This document shows, in pieces, positions 51,716 to 61,574 of a stretch of 64,000 nt of DNA. The translations under genes and the position numbers were made by a program. Under the pieces are notes generated by a model. That model did no database searches. It had not been told where the DNA came from and saw only the letters and a program-made list of their open reading frames with translations. This DNA comes from Hydrangea macrophylla (lineage: Eukaryota; Streptophyta; Magnoliopsida; Cornales; Hydrangeaceae): contig CM066982.1 in assembly GCA_033977485.1 (NCBI GenBank), forward strand, positions 12,081,218-12,145,217, in the 5' to 3' direction. Each line of letters starts with the position of its first letter. Position 1 is the first letter of the stretch.

Positions 51716-54048
51716 TGTCACACCCCAACCCGCCTCGGGCAAGTTGGGACACGTGTAACAAGCCCACACGTTCAAAACACCCTTAATTCATTAATAAACA
51801 CATGAATTAGACTTACTAAAACAGCTCCGTTGACACAAAACAGACCCAAGGGCAAAATGGTCATTAATAAAGTATAGCAAATTTTATATGGAAAGATAGC
51901 TCTTTGAGTCCCGGTTCCAACGCAAAAAAACGGTGCGCGAATCCGAGTTTTGTAGAGAGAGTTATGCTTGTTTCCGTAAAAGCTGACAGTCAGTTTTCAT
52001 AGGGGCGGATCGATCCGCGAAAAGGGCGGATCGATCCATTTTCTATATTTTGAGGCAGAATGTCCCCGGAAATGGGCGGATCGATCCGCGGAAAGGCCGG
52101 ATCGATCCGGCCTTGGCAGAACACCTCCCTGCTGCTAAAAACATCAGTTTTTCATATCCAAACTTGTTCCAAACTTCCCAAAACTTTGTGAAACCCTTAA
52201 AACTCATTCTCAAAGCATTTTCAAATGTTTCTAACATTAACACAACATCTCTAAAGCATGGATTGACAATCAAACACACAAATTCTTCCTTAGGATCATG
52301 AACTTACATCAAAATCCATTTTTCTCCCATTATACTCATGACCATTCAATCATAGGAGAACTCAAGTTAAATTTACAACCAAAAAGGACTTTCTTCCAAC
52401 ATTATACAACTTGTGACTAACAAAGAAACCACCATCAACATAGGACATAGTTAGCAATAACCCAACCTTTCAAGATACAAGTCCTCCAAATACAAGGTGA
52501 GCCTAACACTTTCAAAACACAAGATGTTTTTAACCCATGGATTACAAAGACTACCATTAACCAAAACTTCTATACACATGTACATATCAACATAACTTGT
52601 AACCCCCACGCCCAACCGTCGCACGGATCATTTCCTCTCGTTCTCCCGTTCGGTACCTGCGATGGTTATTCAATAACCACAACAGAAAATATATTTTCGT
52701 TTAAGCTTTCGCTTAGTGAGGGAACTAACCATGTCATTGGAATGCAAAGTATGTAAATGCAACAATCATTATAACAACAACGAATTGATCTCCGGGAAAG
52801 TCAAGTAACTCCAGCCACCACCCCCGGGTCCTTCTCACCCCGGATCTTTCTCACTTTTGGCGCATATAGCGCAACACACACTCTCATGTGACCCCGAAGG
52901 CATCACCGGCATTTCATTGTGGTCGTCACCACGTCCTACTCATTGAGGACTTACTATCCCTTACATATGGGACCTATAAATGGTGATCACTACTTGATTT
53001 CCCTTTGATCCACATAGGCATATAACAACTTCACATATAAGCATAACAATTTCACATACTTGGCATGCTTTTCACCCACAATCATCAACATATATATATA
53101 TATGAGCATGAATTCAAGCAACTACTAACAACAACTATTACACTAACATAGCTAAACACCCAATTGAGAAGTTAAAACACTCACCTTCTTGATTTACTAG
53201 CAATTAAGCTTAGATTTTCCAAGTCTCTTCCTACTTTCCAACCCAAATTCCACTGGTGTAATTCCTACATGGATTTGGTACCAAGAACATCATTTTTCAA
53301 GAAAAGGTGTCGGAAGAACGTTGCCGAAAATGAAATTAAATTACGTGCATGTGATCCTCTTACCTCCACGAGTCCAAATACGGCCTCGGATCGAAAATCC
53401 GGCGCCGAACGGCGAAGGAACGGCGAGAAACGTCGCGTGGAATTTCCGTCGTCTTCGTCGAAGCTCTCGTTCTCTCAAATTCTGAGAATTCCCAGCTGTG
53501 TGTGTTGTGTTATGACACATATCAACACATGCATATGTGTTGTGTCAACTTTCCATTAATTATGTTTACCTCCCCTGAATTTCTTTAAGCTTTATTATGA
53601 AACCCCCATGTTAATTACATTAATTACCCATCTTTTCTAAAAGGATTTAAACTAAGTCCCGCGTAGGTCCCAAACGTGATCCCACATAAATTATGAGGTT
53701 GCTATTAAACCTACCAATTATCGATTTTATTCAAATACGCCCTCACATGGGTACCCAAATTGGTCCCCTTAATCTATCATAAGACATAATAATATCAATA
53801 AACATTTAAACAAGTAATCATATAAGCACATAATGACATGAAAATGCAAATTATTTTAATTAGACCCTCGTTGGGCCCCACATTTATACCAGTCCCGCCT
53901 TTCACAGGACTTTCATCTGTGTCCGCATTTGAGCACCTTTTCACATGTGGGTTCATAACCCCACCTTAATTCATCTCATGCATTAATTATCTTTAATTAA
54001 CACACATTGATATCGCATTAATATTATTTTTCGGGTACGGGTGTTACA
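51716..54048 (-). repeat. gypsy-B LTR, copy 1
   Basis: 2333 bp, + strand TGTCACACCCC...GTGTTACA. Long for the family. It contains the four-palindrome cluster at 52005-52114. Open frames inside it are non-coding artefacts. Visually identical to 58795-61127. Confidence 0.93.
52005..52114. repeat. Four-palindrome cluster in gypsy-B LTR copy 1 (CGGATCGATCCG type)
   Basis: GCGGATCGATCCGC at 52005-52018, GGATCGATCC at 52028-52037, GCGGATCGATCCGC at 52076-52089 and a 22-bp perfect palindrome centred on CGGATCGATCCG at 52093-52114. Centres are 21, 50 and 21 bp apart. The surrounding LTR sequence aligns with 60-200 (TCTGC-TCAAA spacer, CCCCTATGAAAACT against CCCCTGCATGAAAACT), but the palindrome itself differs. 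Confidence 0.95.
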
Positions 54049-54066
54049 TTTCTCCCTCCCTTTTAA
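54049..54066 (-). other. gypsy-B polypurine tract, unit 1
   Basis: The complement reads CTTAAAAGGGAGGGAGAAA, immediately upstream of the 3' LTR on the - strand; repeated at 61128-61145. Confidence 0.85.
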
Positions 54067-54097
54067 GAAGTTTGTCCCCAAACTTATTCTTACCTCA

Positions 54098-54415
54098 TCA
54101 ATCGAACAAGTGTGGATATCTTTCTCTGATCTCATCTTCTCGTTCCCAAGTTGCCTCTTCAACGCTATGATTACGCCAGAGGACCATGACCAACGGAATT
54201 GTCTTCGTTCTTAACACTTGATCCTTCCTATCCAGAATCCGTACCGGATGTTCAACATATGTCATATCTTCTCGGACTTCCAACGGTTCTGGTTCAAGGA
54301 TATAACTCGAATCTGACACGTAACGTCTGAGCATAGATACGTGGAACACGTTGTGAACATGTGCCAATTCTTGTGACAACTCCAATCTGTAAGCTACCGG
54401 TCCCACCTTACTCAA
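54098..54415 (-). pseudogene. gypsy-B integrase C-terminal segment (chromo-like tail), unit 1
   Basis: 105 residues: SKVGPVAYRLELSQE, NVFHVSMLRRYV, then a tail with PVRILDRKDQVLR, VLWRNHSVEEATWE and RYPHLFD, typical of the C-terminus of plant chromovirus integrases. It is in a different frame from the main polyprotein. The break is at a short A/T run around 54495-54506, consistent with a one-base deletion. The expected job of this tail is to steer integration to particular chromatin. Confidence 0.88.
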
Positions 54416-54495
54416 AATCAGAAAAGGTCCAACATATCTTGGACTTAACTTACCCTTCTTACCAAACCGTGTAATACCTTTCGAAGGTGAAACCT

Positions 54496-57400
54496 TTAAG
54501 AAACATAATCACCAACCTCGAACTCCAACGGTCTTCTACCCGTATCAGCATAACTTTTGTAGCGACTTTGTGCCACTTGCAACCGTTGCTTAATCAACTT
54601 AACCTTATTAGTGGTGATTTGTACAATTTCCGGCCCCAGAAGTTGCTTCTCCCCAACCTCTGTCCAACACACAGGCGATCTACACTTTCGACCATATAAT
54701 GCCTCAAAAGGCGCCATTCCAATGCTTGTCTGGAAACTATTGTTATAAGAAAACTCAATTAACGGCAAGTGAGTTTCCCAGTCAGCCTTAAAATCCATAA
54801 CGCATACTCTAAGCATATCCTCGTGAATCTGAATAACTCGTTCCGACTGTCCATCAGTTTGTGGATGAAACGCTGTGCTAAAATGCAAAGCTGTCCCCAT
54901 TGCTCTTTGTAGCCCTTCCCAAAATCTGGATACAAAGCGTGTGTCACGATCTGACACTATAGATACCGGTGCTCCATGCAATCTTACAATCTCTTTAACA
55001 TAAAGTTCAGCTAACTTTGTCGGTTCTGTGGTCTTAATCGGCAAGAAGTGGGCTGACTTAGTCAACCTGTCAACGATTACCCAAATGCTATCATTAGATC
55101 TAGGAGACCTTGGCAATCCAGACACAAAATCCATTGTAATGTGCTCCCATTTCCATTCCGGTATTTCCAATGGTTGTACTTCCCCCGCAGGTCGTTGATG
55201 TTCAAGCTTTACCAATTGACAAGTCATACATTTGGCCACATACTCAGCAACTTCACGTTTCATTCCACTCCACCAGTAGACCTCCCTCAAATCTCTATAC
55301 ATTTTCGTACTACCCGGATGCACGGAATACCGAGTACTATGAGCTTCTTCCAAAATTCTTTCCTTTAAATTGCCAACATTAGGCACACATAACCGATTAA
55401 TATACCATAATACCCCATCATGTAAACTGAACTCCGGTCGCTTACCCTCAGGTAATTCATCTACAACTTTCTTTAAGGTTGGGTCTAGAAGTTGATTCAT
55501 TTTAATTTCTCCAATCAAATCAGGTTGTGCTACAATTGCTGCCATTAACCCACCTTCAATTCTAGGAATAACTTCCAGTTCCAAACGTTCAAACTCTTTC
55601 ACTAACCCTTCTTGTGCTGTCAAAACACATGTCAAATTTTCTGGCAATTTTCGACTCAAAGCATCGGCGACTACATTCGCCTTACCTGGGTGATATTGAA
55701 TTTTCAGATCGTAGTCCTTCATTAACTCCAACCATCTTCGTTGGCGCATGTTTAAGTCCCTCTGGGTAAATAAGTACTTCAAGCTTTTATGGTCAGTGAA
55801 AATTTCACAAGTTTCCCCGTATAAATAATGTCGCCAAATTTTTAAAGCAAAAATTACCGCGGCAAGTTCCAAATCGTGGGTTGGATAATTCTTCTCATGA
55901 GTCCTCAATTGCCTTGAAGCATATGCTATCACTTTATCCCCTTGCATAAGAACACATCCCAAGCCTTGATGAGAAGCGTCACTGTAAATACTAAATCCCC
56001 CGGTACTTGTCGGAATCGAAAGTATTGGAGCAGAAGTTAACTTACTCTTCAATGTTTGAAAACATTCCTCACATTCTTTCCCCCATTCAAACGGAATATC
56101 CTTTCTCATTAATGTTGTCATTGGAGTCGCAATCTTTGAGAAATCTCGAACAAACCTTCTATAATACCCAGCCAATCCCAGAAAGCTACGAATTTCTGAC
56201 ACATTGGTTGGTCTCGCCCAATTCATAACGGCTTCTATTTTCTGTGGATCGACTGACACACCTTCTTTAGAAATCACATGGCCAAGAAAAGTAACACTTG
56301 ACAACCAAAACTCACTTTTCTTCAATTTTCCAAACAATTGCTTTTCTCGAAGACGTTGCAACGCCAATCTCAAATGCCTATCATGCTCTTCTGGACTTTT
56401 TGAGTAAATAAGAATATCATCAATAAAAACTATAACAAATTCATCCAAATACGTTTTAAAGACTCGATTCATTAAATCCATGAACGCAGCCGGTGCATTG
56501 GTTACTCCAAATGGCATTACAAGAAACTCATAATGACCGTACCGAGTTCTAAAGGCTGTCTTCTCAACATCCTCAGCTTTTACCTTCAATTGATGATACC
56601 CCGACCTCAAATCGATCTTTGAAAACACTTGAGCTCCTTGTAACTGGTCAAATAAATCGTCGATTCGCGGCAATGGGTACTTGTTTTTGATAGTTACTTT
56701 GTTGATCTCACGATAATCTATACACATCCGCATCGTCCCATCTTTCTTTTTCACAAAAAGAACCGGTGCACCCCAGGGTGATACACTTGGCCGAATGAAC
56801 CCCTTATCCAACAACTCTTGTAACTGAGTTTTCAACTCTTTCAACTCTATTGGAGCCATTCTATATGGTGCCCGCGAAATGGGTTGTGTTCCCGGTATTA
56901 CATCTATACCAAATTCAACCTCCCTCTCAATTAACACACTCGGCAAATCGTCTGGAAATACATCAGAGAATTCTTTAACTACGGGTATATCTTCCAACTT
57001 TAGTTCCGTACTTCTGGTATCCAATACACTACAAAGGAAACCTTTACACCCTTTCCTCAATAAATGATAAGCTTTGATGGCGGATACGAGATATGGTGGT
57101 GACACAACACCTACCCCTTGGAAAGAGAAGATTCTATGGGTCGGTGTCTGAAATTCTACCCTTTTATTTTCACAATCAATAACCGCGTGATTAACTGACA
57201 ACCAATCCATTCCCAATATGACATCAAAATGTTGGATTACTAACGGTACTAGATTCACTGTTAACACTTCATCATTAATTTTAACTTCACAATTTCTATA
57301 AACCCCCGCACTCACCAAAGATCTTCCCAATGGGACATCAACAGACAAATCATATTCAAGAAGTTCTAAGGGTACATTCATATTCCTAGCAAATTGGTGT

Positions 57401-58071
57401 GATACAAACGAGTGTGTAGAACCAGAATCCATTAACACATTAGCAGGTGTTGAGCAAATAAGAACTTTACCTGACACAACTGTGTTAGCAACGGTAGTCT
57501 CCCCTGGATTAAGCTGGAAATAACGGCCCTGACGTTGTTCCCTTCCTTGTGGTTGTTGTTGAGGTGGTCGTGGTGTTGGTGCACTACTTGCGGTTGCACT
57601 AAAACCTCCTTGCCTCGGCTTAGGACAATTACGCATTCGATGTCCAAGCTCCCCACAGTTATGGCAAACCATCCCACTATCGTCGGTACGCCTCATCGGA
57701 GTATAAGTATTTGGCCTCACTCCCGGACAATTCTTTGCTACATGTCCCATTTGTCGGCAATTATTACACACCGTTGTCGGTAGATTACATACACCCCAAT
57801 GAAATTTCCCGCATGTGTTACATCGTGGCTTGTTACCTCCACCACCCGAAGAACCCCCAAAACTCTGTCGCTTTGAACTCCCTTGACCGCTATATTGACT
57901 TGAACTCGGCCTTTTGTATTGTTGAGTTGTTGGTGCTTGCGAACTTTGTTGATACCCCATATCCCTTTCAGCGATTGAAGCCACATCCAATGCCTCTGCA
58001 ACTCTATCCAACCGTTGCACTGATACTTGGCGTCGAATCTCATCCCTCAGCCCCGTCACAAACTTTCTAGT
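54496..58071 (-). pseudogene. gypsy-B polyprotein: nucleocapsid, protease, reverse transcriptase, RNase H, integrase (unit 1)
   Basis: About 1190 residues open from the gag stop (58072) to the frameshift stop at 54496-54498. Order: three CCHC-like knuckles ([40 protein letters not shown]); aspartic protease ([12 protein letters not shown]); reverse transcriptase ([25 protein letters not shown]); RNase H ([27 protein letters not shown]); H2C2 zinc region ([19 protein letters not shown]); integrase core ([37 protein letters not shown]). The frame is continuous with gag upstream except for one TGA. Otherwise well preserved, so the element was active recently. Confidence 0.93.
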
Positions 58072-58617
58072 TCAATCCCCTTCATTCGGTACTATATTTT
58101 TAGCAAATCGTGCCAAACTTGTGAATTTGGTGGAGTACTCCCGAACTGTCATTCCCCCTTGTTTCAATTCCATGAACTCTTGAGCTTTCAAATCTTCAAA
58201 AGATTTCGGAAAGTACTGCTTCTTGAAGAGTATTACGAACTCCTCCCAAGTGTTCGGCCTTTCGAGTCCCAATTTTGTACGCCACCAGTATTGCGCTTCT
58301 TCTTTTAAAGTATCAGCGGCAAATAGAACCTGTTGAGCCTCGGAACACGGAAGAACCCGGAATATCCTTTCCATGTCGGACAACCAAAAGTCAGCTCTCA
58401 TTGGATCAGTCTCCCCTCGAAATAGTGTCGGTTTCTGCTTGTAAAATTGTGAAATAGTGGTCACCTCCTCCCTCGGATTAGGATTCGGTTGTTCACGTCT
58501 TCCCTCTATTGTATGAGTTTCAACAACTTGTACTAATCCGGCTACAACTCTTTCCATTCTTTCCATTTGCGTAGGCGGTGTCGATCTTTCACCAGACATT
58601 TTCTCTCTGGCATTCAC
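58072..58617 (-). pseudogene. gypsy-B gag N-terminal part (capsid), unit 1
   Basis: 181 residues, starting MNAREKMSGERS; the second Met (58599) may be the true start. It contains a Retrotrans_gag-type capsid region (QYWWRTKLGLE, FKKQYFPKSFEDLKAQEF, REYSTKFTSLARFA). It ends at TGA 58072-58074, in the same frame as the downstream polyprotein. The family usually has Arg (CGA) here, so this is a single C-to-T nonsense change. Confidence 0.9.
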
Positions 58618-58769
58618 AATACATATTCATATACACGTTACTTTTATACTTTTCAATGCATGCTCAACATCATTCAACATGCTAAGTAAACGTGAATGCA
58701 TGAACTACACATCTTTTAATCCTTTATGCTTATTACGCGTCGTAATTGTCACTCGTCCCCAAAGGCTCT

Positions 58770-58789
58770 AACCTATAGCTCTGATACCA
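58770..58789 (-). other. gypsy-B primer-binding site
   Basis: On the - strand TGGTATCAGAGCTATAGGTT, separated from the LTR terminus TGACA by a few bases; initiator-Met tRNA type. Confidence 0.88.
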
Positions 58790-58794
58790 AAAAT

Positions 58795-61127
58795 TGTCAC
58801 ACCCCAACCCGCCTCGGGCAAGTTGGGACACGTGTAACAAGCCCACACGTTCAAAACACCCTTAATTCATTAATAAACACATGAATTAGACTTACTAAAA
58901 CAGCTCCGTTGACACAAAACAGACCCAAGGGCAAAATGGTCATTAATAAAGTATAGCAAATTTTATATGGAAAGATAGCTCTTTGAGTCCCGGTTCCAAC
59001 GCAAAAAAACGGTGCGCGAATCCGAGTTTTGTAGAGAGAGTTATGCTTGTTTCCGTAAAAGCTGACAGTCAGTTTTCATAGGGGCGGATCGATCCGCGAA
59101 AAGGGCGGATCGATCCATTTTCTATATTTTGAGGCAGAATGTCCCCGGAAATGGGCGGATCGATCCGCGGAAAGGCCGGATCGATCCGGCCTTGGCAGAA
59201 CACCTCCCTGCTGCTAAAAACATCAGTTTTTCATATCCAAACTTGTTCCAAACTTCCCAAAACTTTGTGAAACCCTTAAAACTCATTCTCAAAGCATTTT
59301 CAAATGTTTCTAACATTAACACAACATCTCTAAAGCATGGATTGACAATCAAACACACAAATTCTTCCTTAGGATCATGAACTTACATCAAAATCCATTT
59401 TTCTCCCATTATACTCATGACCATTCAATCATAGGAGAACTCAAGTTAAATTTACAACCAAAAAGGACTTTCTTCCAACATTATACAACTTGTGACTAAC
59501 AAAGAAACCACCATCAACATAGGACATAGTTAGCAATAACCCAACCTTTCAAGATACAAGTCCTCCAAATACAAGGTGAGCCTAACACTTTCAAAACACA
59601 AGATGTTTTTAACCCATGGATTACAAAGACTACCATTAACCAAAACTTCTATACACATGTACATATCAACATAACTTGTAACCCCCACGCCCAACCGTCG
59701 CACGGATCATTTCCTCTCGTTCTCCCGTTCGGTACCTGCGATGGTTATTCAATAACCACAACAGAAAATATATTTTCGTTTAAGCTTTCGCTTAGTGAGG
59801 GAACTAACCATGTCATTGGAATGCAAAGTATGTAAATGCAACAATCATTATAACAACAACGAATTGATCTCCGGGAAAGTCAAGTAACTCCAGCCACCAC
59901 CCCCGGGTCCTTCTCACCCCGGATCTTTCTCACTTTTGGCGCATATAGCGCAACACACACTCTCATGTGACCCCGAAGGCATCACCGGCATTTCATTGTG
60001 GTCGTCACCACGTCCTACTCATTGAGGACTTACTATCCCTTACATATGGGACCTATAAATGGTGATCACTACTTGATTTCCCTTTGATCCACATAGGCAT
60101 ATAACAACTTCACATATAAGCATAACAATTTCACATACTTGGCATGCTTTTCACCCACAATCATCAACATATATATATATATGAGCATGAATTCAAGCAA
60201 CTACTAACAACAACTATTACACTAACATAGCTAAACACCCAATTGAGAAGTTAAAACACTCACCTTCTTGATTTACTAGCAATTAAGCTTAGATTTTCCA
60301 AGTCTCTTCCTACTTTCCAACCCAAATTCCACTGGTGTAATTCCTACATGGATTTGGTACCAAGAACATCATTTTTCAAGAAAAGGTGTCGGAAGAACGT
60401 TGCCGAAAATGAAATTAAATTACGTGCATGTGATCCTCTTACCTCCACGAGTCCAAATACGGCCTCGGATCGAAAATCCGGCGCCGAACGGCGAAGGAAC
60501 GGCGAGAAACGTCGCGTGGAATTTCCGTCGTCTTCGTCGAAGCTCTCGTTCTCTCAAATTCTGAGAATTCCCAGCTGTGTGTGTTGTGTTATGACACATA
60601 TCAACACATGCATATGTGTTGTGTCAACTTTCCATTAATTATGTTTACCTCCCCTGAATTTCTTTAAGCTTTATTATGAAACCCCCATGTTAATTACATT
60701 AATTACCCATCTTTTCTAAAAGGATTTAAACTAAGTCCCGCGTAGGTCCCAAACGTGATCCCACATAAATTATGAGGTTGCTATTAAACCTACCAATTAT
60801 CGATTTTATTCAAATACGCCCTCACATGGGTACCCAAATTGGTCCCCTTAATCTATCATAAGACATAATAATATCAATAAACATTTAAACAAGTAATCAT
60901 ATAAGCACATAATGACATGAAAATGCAAATTATTTTAATTAGACCCTCGTTGGGCCCCACATTTATACCAGTCCCGCCTTTCACAGGACTTTCATCTGTG
61001 TCCGCATTTGAGCACCTTTTCACATGTGGGTTCATAACCCCACCTTAATTCATCTCATGCATTAATTATCTTTAATTAACACACATTGATATCGCATTAA
61101 TATTATTTTTCGGGTACGGGTGTTACA
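58795..61127 (-). repeat. gypsy-B LTR, copy 2 (shared by units 1 and 2)
   Basis: 2333 bp, offset 7079 from copy 1. It acts as the 5' LTR of unit 1 and the 3' LTR of unit 2. On its right the polypurine tract and the pol end of another internal region follow directly. Confidence 0.93.
59084..59193. repeat. Four-palindrome cluster in gypsy-B LTR copy 2
   Basis: Same sequence and spacing as 52005-52114. Confidence 0.95.
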
Positions 61128-61176
61128 TTTCTCCCTCCCTTTTAAGAAGTTTGTCCCCAAACTTATTCTTACCTCA

Positions 61177-61494
61177 TCAATCGAACAAGTGTGGATATCT
61201 TTCTCTGATCTCATCTTCTCGTTCCCAAGTTGCCTCTTCAACGCTATGATTACGCCAGAGGACCATGACCAACGGAATTGTCTTCGTTCTTAACACTTGA
61301 TCCTTCCTATCCAGAATCCGTACCGGATGTTCAACATATGTCATATCTTCTCGGACTTCCAACGGTTCTGGTTCAAGGATATAACTCGAATCTGACACGT
61401 AACGTCTGAGCATAGATACGTGGAACACGTTGTGAACATGTGCCAATTCTTGTGACAACTCCAATCTGTAAGCTACCGGTCCCACCTTACTCAA
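61177..61494 (-). pseudogene. gypsy-B integrase C-terminal segment, unit 2
   Basis: Identical in translation to 54098-54415 and likewise out of frame with the polyprotein. Confidence 0.88.
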
Positions 61495-61574
61495 AATCAG
61501 AAAAGGTCCAACATATCTTGGACTTAACTTACCCTTCTTACCAAACCGTGTAATACCTTTCGAAGGTGAAACCT

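Larger units (their letters stand above)
51716..58794 (-). mobile_element. Younger Ty3/gypsy element (gypsy-B), unit 1: 3' LTR plus internal region
   Basis: On the - strand: 5' LTR 58795-61127 (shared with unit 2), primer-binding site, gag, pol, polypurine tract, 3' LTR 51716-54048. The whole 7079-bp period repeats to the right edge without a visible difference. It is inserted in the gypsy-C 3' LTR. The C-terminal tail resembles chromovirus integrases. The only visible defects are one stop in gag and one frameshift near the end of integrase. Confidence 0.93.

Noticed and set aside
53269..53559. 96-residue frame in the gypsy-B LTR, repeated at 60348-60638
   Set aside because: It lies inside a non-coding LTR and duplicates only because the LTR does; composition gives no sign of a protein.
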